Shown here in pieces: positions 6,927-15,591 of a stretch of 16,622 nucleotides of DNA. Under the pieces are notes generated by a model that saw only the letters and a list, made by a program, of their open reading frames with translations, was not told the DNA's origin and made no database searches. The stretch comes from JAERML01 sp035687895 (GTDB lineage Bacteria > Bacteroidota > Ignavibacteria > UBA10030 > UBA6906). Numbering within the stretch: position 1 is the first letter of the stretch; each line of letters begins with the position of its first letter. The DNA lies in NCBI GenBank assembly GCA_035687895.1, contig DASRUE010000116.1:1-16622 (forward strand), in the 5' to 3' direction. A program made the position numbers and the translations under genes.

Positions 6927-8411
6927 ATGGCGAAACCGTTGAATGTGTTGTTTCTGTCGAGTGAAGTTGAGCCATTTGCCAAGACCGGTGGCCTCGCCGA
7001 TGTTTCCGGTGCCCTTCCCCAAACCATCAAGTCGCTTGATCACGAAATCCGGATTATGATGCCCCGGTATGGCGGCATCAATGAACGGAAATTGAAGCTT
7101 CACGACATGATCAGGCTCAAGGATATACCGGTTCCTATCGGCTCCAAGAGTGTTCTGGCAAGCGTTAAATCCTCTTTTTTAAACACTAACAATACCAAAG
7201 TCCAGGTGTACTTCCTGGACAATCACTTTCTTTTTGGCCGCTCGGGGCTCTATGTCCATCCTGACACCAAGAAGGACTACCCGGATAATGACGACCGATT
7301 CATCTTCTTTGCTCGTGGCGTCCTCGAAACGTTGAAGAGGATGGGATGGCAGCCGGATATCATCCACTGCAATGACTGGCAAACAGGACTTGTGCCAGCC
7401 TTTTTGAAAACACTTTACAAGGACGATCCGTTCTACAAGGACACGAAGACCGTCTTCACAATCCACAACATGGCATACCAGGGAGTCTTCCCGAAATCTT
7501 CATTCCCGAAGACGGGCTTGCCCAAAGAATTGTTTTCGGAAAAAGGGGTCGAGGCGTGGGGAAACTTGAATATGTTGAAGTCAGGACTCGTCTTTTCCGA
7601 CGCGATCACCACAGTGAGTGAGAAGTATGCCGAGGAGATCCGGAGCTCAGACGAATACGGCTGCGGTTTGCAGGACATTCTTGCAAGAAGGAAGTCGGAT
7701 CTTTGCGGCATCATTAACGGCATCGACTACAACGTGTGGAACCCGGCGCTCGATGAACTGATACCCCATCGATATGACTTCAAGACAATCGACTTGAAAC
7801 AGGAGAATAAGCAGGCGCTACTTAACAAGATGGACCTGCCGACGATTCCCGGGATGCCATTGATCGGAATCATTTCCCGTCTCGCCGACCAAAAGGGGTT
7901 CGACCTTATCGGTGAGATCCTGGACGACATGATGAAATTGAATCTGCAAATCGTTGTGCTCGGGACAGGGGAGAAGCGGTATCACGATCTCTTTGAGCGC
8001 GCAGCCGCAAAATTCCCCGACCACATCGCCGTCCACCTGTCGTTCAACAATGATCTTGCCCATTTGATCGAGGCGGGATCTGATATGTTCCTGATGCCTT
8101 CACGGTACGAGCCGTGCGGACTGAACCAGCTCTACAGCCTCAAGTATGGCACCGTTCCCATCGTGCGCGCAACGGGGGGACTGGACGACTCCATTGAGAA
8201 TTTCTCTCCCGCAAATGGAAACGGTACAGGGTTCAAATTCACGAAGTACCAGAGCAGCGAGCTTCTGAAAACCATTCAGCGCGCCGTGCAAATCTACTCC
8301 GACCAAACCATCTGGAGGAAGATCATCAGGAATGGTATGAGTAAGGACTTTTCCTGGGAGGCATCGGCAAAGAAATACCTTCAACTTTATCGCGGTGTAA
8401 CAAGGAAGTGA
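6927..8411 (+). CDS. glgA: Glycogen (starch) synthase, ADP-glucose type, GT5 family
   Basis: GlgA extends alpha-1,4-glucan chains from a nucleotide sugar (usually ADP-glucose) in the cytoplasm, the polymerising step of glycogen storage. The protein is 494 aa, normal for the family. The N-terminal KTGGLADV motif (K19-T-G-G) that binds the nucleotide sugar is intact. The C-terminal Rossmann domain has the R318...K323 pair in ISRLADQKG and the catalytic-region signature E395PCGLNQLYS followed by TGGLDDSI. The ATG at 6927 gives the usual short lead into the first beta-strand (NVLFLSSEVEPF). No strong ribosome binding site is visible. It is the first of four packed genes; its stop overlaps the next start by 4 nt (GTGA), so translation is probably coupled. 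Divergent from porU. Confidence 0.97.
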   Translation: MAKPLNVLFLSSEVEPFAKTGGLADVSGALPQTIKSLDHEIRIMMPRYGGINERKLKLHDMIRLKDIPVPIGSKSVLASVKSSFLNTNNTKVQVYFLDNHFLFGRSGLYVHPDTKKDYPDNDDRFIFFARGVLETLKRMGWQPDIIHCNDWQTGLVPAFLKTLYKDDPFYKDTKTVFTIHNMAYQGVFPKSSFPKTGLPKELFSEKGVEAWGNLNMLKSGLVFSDAITTVSEKYAEEIRSSDEYGCGLQDILARRKSDLCGIINGIDYNVWNPALDELIPHRYDFKTIDLKQENKQALLNKMDLPTIPGMPLIGIISRLADQKGFDLIGEILDDMMKLNLQIVVLGTGEKRYHDLFERAAAKFPDHIAVHLSFNNDLAHLIEAGSDMFLMPSRYEPCGLNQLYSLKYGTVPIVRATGGLDDSIENFSPANGNGTGFKFTKYQSSELLKTIQRAVQIYSDQTIWRKIIRNGMSKDFSWEASAKKYLQLYRGVTRK

Positions 8412-9007
8412 GCGACGGGAAGATCGGTGTGTTCCTGGACAGGGACGGGACGCTGAACGAAGAGAAGGACTTCATACGAACACCGGAGGACCTTCACCTG
8501 ATTCCTGGCGCGCCTGAGGCGGTGTGCGTGTTGAACTCCAGGGGCATCATCGCGTGTGTTATCTCGAACCAGTCCGGAGTAGCGCGGGGATACCTTACGG
8601 AGAGCGATCTGGCTCCCATCCACACAAAGTTGAAGCGCGAACTTCTGTTGGGTGGTGCAGTCATCGACCAGATTTATTATTGTCCCCACCATCCAACGGC
8701 TGGAGCTGCACCGTACAACATTGACTGTGATTGCCGCAAACCAAAACCCGGCATGCTGCGACAGGGTGCAGCGGACTTCGGCATCGATCTTCGCCGTTCA
8801 TTCGTCGTTGGTGACAGCATCGTTGATATGCAGGCTGGTGAATCAGTTGGTGCACGAACGATCCTGGTGCGAACCGGATATGGTGAGACAACAGAGAAGT
8901 TGATCAAACGTGAACAGTTGCGGGTGACAGCAATTGTCCCCTCGATTGTCGAGGCAGTGGATCTCATACTGACAACATTAGATGGAGAACAGGTAAACAA
9001 TGGGTGA
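8408..9007 (+). CDS. gmhB: D-glycero-D-manno-heptose 1,7-bisphosphate 7-phosphatase-type HAD phosphatase
   Basis: GmhB removes the 7-phosphate of heptose bisphosphate in the pathway to ADP- or GDP-heptose for LPS or S-layer glycans; it is cytoplasmic. The 199 aa carry the HAD-IIIA motifs: D11-R-D13-G-T near the N-terminus, S53-N-Q with GVARG, K111/K113 in CRKPKPGM, and VGDS with D136. The Cys/His zinc loop that marks the GmhB branch is present (C92-P-H94-H-P, then C107-D-C109). The GTG at 8408 overlaps the glgA stop, and AAGGAA sits right before it; no other start would keep the DxDGT strand. Its 3' end overlaps the next ATG by 8 nt. Some relatives act on histidinol phosphate or other sugar phosphates, so the substrate is inferred from motifs only. 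No other heptose gene is in the window. Confidence 0.88.
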   Translation: MSDGKIGVFLDRDGTLNEEKDFIRTPEDLHLIPGAPEAVCVLNSRGIIACVISNQSGVARGYLTESDLAPIHTKLKRELLLGGAVIDQIYYCPHHPTAGAAPYNIDCDCRKPKPGMLRQGAADFGIDLRRSFVVGDSIVDMQAGESVGARTILVRTGYGETTEKLIKREQLRVTAIVPSIVEAVDLILTTLDGEQVNNG

Positions 9008-10196
9008 CGGGAAGAGGAGTTGGATGCAATGGGTTGGATTGTCGATCGCGGCGGGGCTTGTGACTGCTGCGAGTGGTTGCAGCGATGAGCCGACCGCGCT
9101 AAACTCAGTCGGTACACAGTTACTCCGTACGAGAGTGGTTGTCAAGGACACGACATTAGGGGCAACAGCAAGCTCCTCTTTCCGGCAACCCGTGTCTATG
9201 GACGGTAATGTAAATCTTCTGGGACGTTCGGGGAACCACGTCGCATACGCGCTTGTCCAGTTCACATCGTCCCTCCTTCCCCACCGTGACACAGTGAATG
9301 TTCTCTCTGCGGAGTTGATCTTCCGGGCGGTTACCTGGTTCGGGGACTCCGCCGCCACATTCGGCTTCACCGTCCACAAGATCACCGAAGGATGGAACGA
9401 GGCATCGTTTCAGTGGGACAGCCTTTCCCTGAAACCCAATTTCTACGAATCCGCCTCCCGCGGCATGTTTAGCGGTGTGGTCCAGAGCGACACCCAGACC
9501 ATTTCCGTCCCTATCGATACCGGAATGGTGCGTGAATGGCTCCAACCGCGAACGATCACGCAATACGGCGTTCTATTGATACCAACGGCAGGAACAAATG
9601 TAGTGCGCGGATTGAATGCTTTCTACTCGGATTCGATCAAGCATTATCCGACGCTCCGTGTGATCGCCCGGGGGATTAACACATCAACGCCAGATACCTC
9701 GACATACATCTACGGCTTTGATACCTTTGTCGGTAATGTCACTTCGCTGACCAACGATCCGGAACTGATGTATCTCCAGGCTGGTGTGGCATATCGCAGC
9801 AGAATCCAGTTCGATCTGACCTCAATTCCAAAGGGCGCAATCATCAACGAAGCACAATTGACACTGGTCGAGAACTCCGCCGCCAACAAACTAACCAAGT
9901 TCTCGGGTGAAAAGACCATCGCAGGACACCTTCTTGTAAGTGCAACGGATACAACCAGGTTCGAGTCGTTTGGAGAACTCGGCAAGATCTCATCAACCAA
10001 CATTTACACGATGAAGATCCGACACGCAGCACAAGGATGGGTGCGAGGTACGGCATTCAACCACGGACTCCTCTTGCGTAATATCAGTTCCAACGAGTTT
10101 AGCAGTTTTGATCTCTATACATTCTATAACCAGACAGCGGCAGACTCGACGAAGCGTCCACGCCTGAAGATCGTCTATACTATTGAGAAGAACTAG
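9000..10196 (+). CDS. DNRLRE-domain-like surface lipoprotein
   Basis: A 398-aa protein with a lipoprotein-type signal: basic residues K5 R6, a hydrophobic stretch, then AASGC with the candidate lipidated Cys27. A membrane-anchored exported protein is therefore likely. Two similar beta-rich parts resemble DNRLRE domains, which are structural or carbohydrate-binding modules in surface proteins. One, at about 45-220, has ALVQFTSSLLPHRDTVNVLSA, then VHKITEGWNEASFQWD. The second, at about 235-395, has SRIQFDLTSIPKGAIINEAQ and ends RPRLKIVYT. No catalytic motif is visible. The start is uncertain: ATG 9000 overlaps the gmhB end and keeps the basic residues. ATG 9024 has a better ribosome binding site (AGAGGAG, 4 nt away) but would lose them. 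Its stop overlaps the AGGAGG of the next gene. Binding partner unknown. Confidence 0.72.
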   Translation: MGDGKRSWMQWVGLSIAAGLVTAASGCSDEPTALNSVGTQLLRTRVVVKDTTLGATASSSFRQPVSMDGNVNLLGRSGNHVAYALVQFTSSLLPHRDTVNVLSAELIFRAVTWFGDSAATFGFTVHKITEGWNEASFQWDSLSLKPNFYESASRGMFSGVVQSDTQTISVPIDTGMVREWLQPRTITQYGVLLIPTAGTNVVRGLNAFYSDSIKHYPTLRVIARGINTSTPDTSTYIYGFDTFVGNVTSLTNDPELMYLQAGVAYRSRIQFDLTSIPKGAIINEAQLTLVENSAANKLTKFSGEKTIAGHLLVSATDTTRFESFGELGKISSTNIYTMKIRHAAQGWVRGTAFNHGLLLRNISSNEFSSFDLYTFYNQTAADSTKRPRLKIVYTIEKN

Positions 10197-10200
10197 GAGG
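10195..10200 (+). promoter_or_regulatory. Ribosome binding site for the barrel gene, overlapping the preceding stop
   Basis: AGGAGG starts within the TAG stop of the lipoprotein gene and lies 4 nt before the GTG at 10205. It supports this GTG as the start and suggests coupled translation. Confidence 0.6.
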
Positions 10201-10204
10201 AAGT

Positions 10205-11464
10205 GTGAGCAGGGCATCGTGTGCAGCAGTATTGTTCTTTCTGATCCTTTCACTCCTGGTGAACGAACCGAGGGCCTTCGCAGCCGACGGAGGCTCGTCA
10301 TATTCGTTGTTCGGCATCGGCGATCTCCGCTACATGCCCGGAACAAGAAGCGCAGGCATGGGATACACCGGCATCGGGCTTCCGGGGGCGAACTTCATCA
10401 ATGCCCTCGCACCCGCCACGTGGACACGAATCAACCGGACACGTCTCGAGGCCGGGATGTTGTATGAGGGTTTCAACACATCGGATGGCAACAAGTCAAT
10501 CTACCTTGCCAACGCCGATTTTAGCGGCGCACTCCTCGCCATCCCCATCGCGCCGCAACATGGCGTTGTGTTCGTTGCCGGATTTACGCCCTACAGCAAC
10601 ATCAATTATAACTTCTTCTCGCAGGACAGTGCGGCAGGAGTCCGGTATACGCTGAATCAAACGGGGACCGGCGGCATCGGCAGGGGCCTGGCGGGACTCT
10701 CGTATGCACCCGCACAGGACATCTCCTTGGGCGCCTCGTTCAATTACCTGTTCGGGACGATCGACAAATCGATGACGTTTAGTCCTGCCGACCCGACAAC
10801 GTACGCAGGGGGGACGACGACCGAGAGCACGACGCTGAACGGCATCACTGTCTCGGTTGGTGGCCTGTTTCAGGGCTTCGGACGAATTACAGAATCGCTC
10901 AATCCTCTCTCACTTGGCTTCGTCGTGATGTCGCACGGTAACCTGAAGACTGAACAACAAAAAACATATCAATTTTCCAGCGAGAGGGACAGCTCGGACA
11001 AAGTTAAGGGGCGCCTGACTATTCCGGTGGCCTACGGGATTGGCCTCGCATACCAGCTTGGTGAGCACTATCTGTTTGCCGCGGACTACTATGCCCAACC
11101 TTGGGGGAATGCCAACCTGACCGGTATCAACGCATCAGACGTTAGGAACAGCTCACGGTTTGGGGTTGGTGTCGAACAACTTCCTTCGCGCGAAACAATC
11201 GCTGCGTGGACCGAGCGTGTTTCGTATCGTCTCGGCTTCTATTATCATGCAACATATTATAGAATCAACGGCGAACCCATTGACGAGTGGGGAATCACAG
11301 GCGGCGTTGCATTGCCAATAACCGGTGAAACAAGAATAAACGTCTCTCTTGAGTATGGCTCGAGAGGAACAACATCGGGCGGACTGGTCAAGGACAATTT
11401 CTTCAGGGCTTCTCTCTCGTTGAACATCAGCGAGCTGTGGTTCGTCCGGTACGAAGAGGAATAG
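10205..11464 (+). CDS. Outer-membrane beta-barrel protein of a Bacteroidota-type family
   Basis: A 419-aa exported protein. Residues 1-26 are a signal peptide ending AFA. The mature start, SSYSLFGIGDL then RSAGMGYTGIGLPG and NALAPATWTRI, is the pattern of FadL/PorV-like outer-membrane proteins common in Bacteroidota, often annotated only as hypothetical. The rest alternates amphipathic strands with aromatic residues and ends in SLSLNISELWFVRYEEE, where a barrel's last strand would be. It has no enzyme motif. The GTG start is supported by AGGAGG 4 nt upstream. It is the last gene of the packed glgA-gmhB-lipoprotein cluster, so lipoprotein and barrel may work together at the outer membrane. The 154 bases after it, up to glyA, hold no gene and no clear terminator. 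Function unknown. Confidence 0.7.
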   Translation: MSRASCAAVLFFLILSLLVNEPRAFAADGGSSYSLFGIGDLRYMPGTRSAGMGYTGIGLPGANFINALAPATWTRINRTRLEAGMLYEGFNTSDGNKSIYLANADFSGALLAIPIAPQHGVVFVAGFTPYSNINYNFFSQDSAAGVRYTLNQTGTGGIGRGLAGLSYAPAQDISLGASFNYLFGTIDKSMTFSPADPTTYAGGTTTESTTLNGITVSVGGLFQGFGRITESLNPLSLGFVVMSHGNLKTEQQKTYQFSSERDSSDKVKGRLTIPVAYGIGLAYQLGEHYLFAADYYAQPWGNANLTGINASDVRNSSRFGVGVEQLPSRETIAAWTERVSYRLGFYYHATYYRINGEPIDEWGITGGVALPITGETRINVSLEYGSRGTTSGGLVKDNFFRASLSLNISELWFVRYEEE

Positions 11465-11618
11465 AGCGTCACCGGGGCAGCCAGCAACGTTGTCTCGATA
11501 CTTCCTCCTGTATTCGTTATCTTCCATACGCCGTACGGTGACTCCCTCCGGAGACCCCGCCGTGCTCCTGAGGGAAGCCACGCGTGCATCATCCGTCCAT
11601 TTGCATGAGTCATAACCC

Positions 11619-12914
11619 ATGAACCATCTCCAGCAATTCGATCCCGAGGTCTTTAAGGCGGTGCAGAGCGAAATCCGCCGCCAGCATACCAAGCTTGAGT
11701 TGATCGCGTCGGAAAACTTTGTAAGCCACGCCGTGCTCGAAGCAGTCGGCACGCCTCTGACTAACAAGTATGCGGAGGGCTATCCCGGAAAGCGGTATTA
11801 CGGGGGTTGCGAGTTTGTGGATGTGGTGGAGGATCTTGCGCGGGACCGTGTGAAGCAGTTGTTCGACGCCGAGTACGCGAACGTACAGCCTCACTCCGGC
11901 TCACAAGCCAACATGGCCGTCTATTTCACGCTCGTCAAGCCGGGCGACAAGTTGATGGGGATGAATCTTTCCCATGGAGGCCACCTGACGCATGGCTCGC
12001 CGGTCAACTTCTCCGGACAGTTCTACAGGTTCGTTGCGTATGGCGTCGGCAAAGACACGGGACGGATCGATTACAACGAAGTGGAGGACATTGCCAGGCG
12101 CGAGCGGCCCAAGATGATCACCGTCGGCGCCAGCGCCTACTCCCGGAACATCGACTACAAAGCGTTCCGCGAGATCGCGGACAAGGTGGGTGCCTTCCTG
12201 TTCGCTGACATTGCTCATCCGGCAGGACTAATCGCGAAGAAATTGTTGAACGACCCCATCCCTCATTGCCACGTGGTCACCTCTACCACGCACAAGACAT
12301 TGCGCGGACCTCGTGGAGGCATCATACTTATGGGGAAGGACTTTGACAACCCCTTCGGACTGGTTGCACCGAAATCCGGCCGCACGAAGAGAATGTCCGA
12401 GCTACTCGATTCAATGGTCATCCCCGGTATCCAGGGTGGGCCGCTGATGCATGTGATCGCCGGAAAGGCGGTCGCATTCAAGGAAGCGTTGCAACCAGAC
12501 TTCGAATCCTACGGAAAGCAAGTGATCAAAAATGCACAGACGCTCGCCGCAACGTTGGTAAAGCTCGGCTATCATATCATCTCGGACGGAACCGATAACC
12601 ACCTGATGCTCGCTGACCTCCGGAGCAAGAATGTCACCGGCAAGGATGCCCAGGAGGCGCTTGATGAATCAGGCATCACCGTCAATAAGAACGCCGTCCC
12701 GTTCGATGACAAGAGCCCACTCATTACCAGCGGCATCAGGATCGGCACACCCGCGCTGACCACACGAGGCATGAAGGAGCAGGAGATGGAGTATATCGGC
12801 GAACTGATTGACGAGGTGATTGTCAACATGGGAAAAAGAGACGTTTACGCATCGGTGGCGAAGAAGGTGGAAGAGCTGTGTGTGAAGTTTCCTTTGTATC
12901 CTGAACTCCAGTGA
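11619..12914 (+). CDS. glyA: Serine hydroxymethyltransferase
   Basis: GlyA is a cytoplasmic PLP enzyme that converts serine and tetrahydrofolate to glycine and 5,10-methylene-tetrahydrofolate, the main source of one-carbon units. The 431 aa match the family length. Visible signatures are the ELIASENF segment (S31-E32-N33), NKYAEGYPGKRYYGGCE, HSGSQAN, HLTHGSP, the PLP-contacting D197 in FADIAHPAGL, and the Schiff-base lysine K226 in STTHKTLRGPRGG. All are intact. The ATG at 11619 gives a normal N-terminus; no Shine-Dalgarno sequence is visible, which is common in this group. It lies 154 nt after the barrel gene and 55 nt before tatC. Confidence 0.98.
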   Translation: MNHLQQFDPEVFKAVQSEIRRQHTKLELIASENFVSHAVLEAVGTPLTNKYAEGYPGKRYYGGCEFVDVVEDLARDRVKQLFDAEYANVQPHSGSQANMAVYFTLVKPGDKLMGMNLSHGGHLTHGSPVNFSGQFYRFVAYGVGKDTGRIDYNEVEDIARRERPKMITVGASAYSRNIDYKAFREIADKVGAFLFADIAHPAGLIAKKLLNDPIPHCHVVTSTTHKTLRGPRGGIILMGKDFDNPFGLVAPKSGRTKRMSELLDSMVIPGIQGGPLMHVIAGKAVAFKEALQPDFESYGKQVIKNAQTLAATLVKLGYHIISDGTDNHLMLADLRSKNVTGKDAQEALDESGITVNKNAVPFDDKSPLITSGIRIGTPALTTRGMKEQEMEYIGELIDEVIVNMGKRDVYASVAKKVEELCVKFPLYPELQ

Positions 12915-12969
12915 TCCATGTATTCCGTCTTGACATGCAGTGCGGTAGCGAATTCTGCGAGCCACAGGC

Positions 12970-13770
12970 ATGAGCGATAAGAAGAAAAAGGCCCCTTCAG
13001 GAGAGAAGGCTGAGTCGGTAGAAGAGGAGATGTCCTTCCTCGACCACCTCGAGGAACTGCGCTGGCGCGTCATCAAGATCCTCATCGGCGTTGTTCTGAC
13101 CACCGCGCTGTGCTGGTTCTTTATCGACTGGCTGATGAAGGACGTCCTCCTCCGCCCAGTGCTGGAACTGAACCGGAACCTCGCGGTGGGCCAGCAGCCC
13201 ATTCACCTGCAGAACCTCAAGCCGTTTGGCCAGGTCTTTCTCTATTTTGAGGTGGCCATCATCGGCGGGATCATCGTCAACATCCCCAATATCCTGTACC
13301 ATGTCTGGGCGTTCATCGCGCCTGGGTTGATGCCGAAGGAGCGACGCTACATCAAGTGGATCGTGTTCTTCTCCTCCTTCTGCTTCCTCGCGGGGATTAC
13401 CTTTGCCTACTTCGTGATGCTTCCCACGGCGCTTCAATTCTTCGCGGGGTTTGGATCGCCGGAGATTGAGAACAACATCGCCATCAATGAGTACATGAGC
13501 TTCATTATCAGCGTGATGCTGGCTGCAGGGGTGGTGTTCGAGCTGCCGATGGTCTCCTGGTTTCTGTCGAAGCTCGGGATCCTGACACCCGCGTTCATGC
13601 GTCATTATCGAAGGCACGCCATTGTGGCCATGTTCATCATCGCGGCAGTCCTCACCCCGGGGACCGACCCGGTCAGCCAGATTCTTCTTGCCGTTCCTCT
13701 CCTTGTTCTCTATGAGATCAGCATCGGGATATCGGCAATGGCGTGGCGGGGAAAGAACAAGGAGAGCTGA
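12970..13770 (+). CDS. tatC: Sec-independent (Tat) protein translocase subunit TatC
   Basis: TatC is the inner-membrane receptor that recognises twin-arginine signal peptides and, with TatA/B, moves folded proteins to the periplasm. The 266 aa form six predicted membrane helices after a charged cytoplasmic tail (MSDKKKK...EEE). Family motifs are intact: SFLDHLEELRWR (E29, R31 matching E. coli E15 and R17), NILYHVWAFIAPGL with E124 in MPKERR (matching E103), E191 in the fourth helix region (VVFELP), and D233 in TPGTDPVSQ. No tatA or tatB is in the window, so these must be elsewhere. It sits between glyA and a prenyl synthase in the same direction with short gaps; co-transcription is plausible. 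Confidence 0.97.
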   Translation: MSDKKKKAPSGEKAESVEEEMSFLDHLEELRWRVIKILIGVVLTTALCWFFIDWLMKDVLLRPVLELNRNLAVGQQPIHLQNLKPFGQVFLYFEVAIIGGIIVNIPNILYHVWAFIAPGLMPKERRYIKWIVFFSSFCFLAGITFAYFVMLPTALQFFAGFGSPEIENNIAINEYMSFIISVMLAAGVVFELPMVSWFLSKLGILTPAFMRHYRRHAIVAMFIIAAVLTPGTDPVSQILLAVPLLVLYEISIGISAMAWRGKNKES

Positions 13771-13803
13771 AACTCACACCGAACAGTACACTACAGGTTC
13801 CAC

Positions 13804-14775
13804 TTGACCATCAAAGAAATCAGCTCACCGATCCAGCACCATATTGAAGTCTTCGAGGACTACTTTGCCCGGTCGATCCGGTCGAAGGTCGGACTGGTCG
13901 ACCTCGTCACCAAGTACATCATCAAACAAAAGGGAAAGAAGGTCCGCCCCATCCTTGTCCTTCTCAGCGCCGAGTTGTGCGGCGGGGTAAACGAGAGGAG
14001 CCACCGGGGGGCGACGCTTGTGGAGATCCTCCATACAGCCACCCTCGTCCATGACGACGTCATCGACGATGCCGACACGCGCCGCGGCTTTGCCTCCATC
14101 AACGCGGTTTGGAAAAACAAGATTGCCATCCTGATGGGAGACTACCTTCTCTCGCGAGGTCTGCTGCTTTCTTTAGAGCACGACGACTTCCAGTTCCTGA
14201 AAATCACCTCCACATCCGTCCGGCGGATGAGCGAAGGAGAGATCCACCAGATCCAGAAAAGTCGCCAACTCGACATGGATGAGGAGACCTATCTCAAAAT
14301 CATCGGCGACAAAACGGCGTCCCTCCTCTCCACGTGCTGCGAGATCGGCGCGAGCAGCGCCACCGGCGACGGGGAGAAGCTACGGATGTTGCGGGACTAT
14401 GGCGAGCACGTGGGGCTGGCGTTCCAGATACGGGATGACTTGCTGGACTATGTGGGGAGAAAGAGCATCACCGGCAAACCGACCGGCCTTGATCTGAACG
14501 AGAAGAAACTGACGCTTCCCCTGATCCATGCCCTGGCAAACGCGCCCAAGCGGGAAGGAAAGGAGATTCTCGGGATGGTTAAGAACGGGGGGAGGAAAAT
14601 GAAGGTCGCCGCGGTAGTCGATTTCGTCACGACCTACGGCGGACTGGAATATGCCGCTGCCAAAGCCCGCCACTTTGCCGACCTTGCACAGGAGGATATC
14701 GCCTCGTTCCCCGACTCACCGAGCAAACAGTCTCTGCTCGCATTTGCGGATTTTGTGGTGGAGAGGGAGAAGTAG
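13804..14775 (+). CDS. Long-chain trans-polyprenyl diphosphate synthase
   Basis: This enzyme adds isopentenyl diphosphate units to an allylic primer, making the side chain of quinones or a similar long prenyl chain; it is cytoplasmic. The 323 aa carry KKVRP (substrate binding, about 45-49), the first Asp-rich motif HDDVIDDADTRRG (D84, D85, D88), GEIHQI, the second Asp-rich motif QIRDDLLDY (D211, D212, D215), and GKPTGLDLNEKKLTLPL. The residues 4 and 5 places before the first Asp (T80, A79) are small rather than aromatic. In this family that allows long products, so an octaprenyl or heptaprenyl synthase (IspB/HepT class) is more likely than FPP synthase. The start is TTG at 13804, since the next in-frame ATG lies beyond the first Asp-rich motif. 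It ends 21 nt from a convergent gene. Confidence 0.92.
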   Translation: MTIKEISSPIQHHIEVFEDYFARSIRSKVGLVDLVTKYIIKQKGKKVRPILVLLSAELCGGVNERSHRGATLVEILHTATLVHDDVIDDADTRRGFASINAVWKNKIAILMGDYLLSRGLLLSLEHDDFQFLKITSTSVRRMSEGEIHQIQKSRQLDMDEETYLKIIGDKTASLLSTCCEIGASSATGDGEKLRMLRDYGEHVGLAFQIRDDLLDYVGRKSITGKPTGLDLNEKKLTLPLIHALANAPKREGKEILGMVKNGGRKMKVAAVVDFVTTYGGLEYAAAKARHFADLAQEDIASFPDSPSKQSLLAFADFVVEREK

Positions 14776-14796
14776 ACTTTCCCACTCCGTGTGATC

Positions 14797-15576
14797 TTAC
14801 AGATAGTCGATGAGATACTGCAGATTGTACCTCAGCAGTGCACATGCTTCTGAGGTAAGGTACGATACCCCTGGCCCCGGCCCTACACCCAAGCAGTCCT
14901 TCTCTACTGCACTCAGCGCCACCTGAAGGTCCTCCAGCGCGCCGGATTCGTCTTCACTTTCAACATGATCACGTGCCTTGGAAAGCCTCGTGTCGATCAG
15001 ATCGGAGAGATCGCTCTGCTGAATCCAGTCCAAGCTCTTTGCCTCGTTCTTCATCGCAATGAGCGTGTCGATAAAGTCGAGGGCAACGAAGGGAGAGGGT
15101 GGAGCGTGCGGGGCAATTGTTCGTAGCACGATTGCATCGACGAATATCGACGATGTATCGTCTTCGCTTTCCCCACTCTCTGGTTCAACATAGTACCACG
15201 TGTAGGAATTAGAAATAGCAGGTAGACCAAAGGTCTTTAGCCTGAAACCCGATAGACTTACATTAGGCAGAATGAAGTCAACGGAGTCTTGTGCCCACCA
15301 GGAGAAAACAGGGGCAATGCTCATGCCTTGCCCAACCCACCCAGAAGGTGAAATGCTCCGCGCTGGGAGAACCGCGTCAAACAACACTGCATTTTGTTGC
15401 ACACCAAATTCGTCGACTTTGTCATTTGCTGAAGAAGAATTTTGCATCGTGTACGAATAGACAAGAGTGTCTGCTTGTTTTGTGACTGAGGCCCAGATAT
15501 TGATACTGGCTAATGCATGCAGTGAGCAGCAAAGCTCAACAAGAACAATATGTAGACTAATTGACCGAAGATTCAT
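14797..15576 (-). CDS. Small secreted protein with C-terminal FIMAH-like helical domain
   Basis: A 259-aa protein with a signal peptide (residues 1 to about 23, ending HALA). Residues 25 to about 160 are beta-rich and hold the pattern SGWVGQG...FSWWAQDS...ILPNVSLSGFRLKTFGLP, a short motif set seen in several secreted proteins with sorting tails. Residues about 165-259 look helical: FIDTLIAMKNEAKSLDWI, DTRLSKARDHV, GALEDLQVALSAV, then SEACALLRYNLQYLIDYL. This spacing resembles the FIMAH-type domain found at the end of secreted proteins. Its ribosome binding site (AGGGGGG) overlaps the stop of the preceding gene, so the two are probably translated together. Cysteines 16 and 17 do not make a good lipobox. 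Function unknown; domain likeness is by eye. Confidence 0.6.
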   Translation of the reverse strand: MNLRSISLHIVLVELCCSLHALASINIWASVTKQADTLVYSYTMQNSSSANDKVDEFGVQQNAVLFDAVLPARSISPSGWVGQGMSIAPVFSWWAQDSVDFILPNVSLSGFRLKTFGLPAISNSYTWYYVEPESGESEDDTSSIFVDAIVLRTIAPHAPPSPFVALDFIDTLIAMKNEAKSLDWIQQSDLSDLIDTRLSKARDHVESEDESGALEDLQVALSAVEKDCLGVGPGPGVSYLTSEACALLRYNLQYLIDYL

Positions 15577-15591
15577 GGTATTGTTCCCCCC

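Noticed and set aside
11468..11542. GTCACCG/CGGTGAC inverted repeat between the barrel gene and glyA
   Set aside because: Only 7 bp with a 61-nt loop and no T-tract; not a convincing terminator or regulatory element.
12930..12958. TTGACA upstream of tatC as a promoter
   Set aside because: At the right distance (17 nt) the sequence is TTCTGC, and no TAnnTTTG-type element follows.
14760..14788. Hairpin over the prenyl synthase stop (GGAG-A-GGGA / TCCC-A-CTCC) as a bidirectional terminator
   Set aside because: An 8-bp stem with a mismatch and no T-tract on either side. It may help separate the convergent genes but cannot be called a terminator from sequence.
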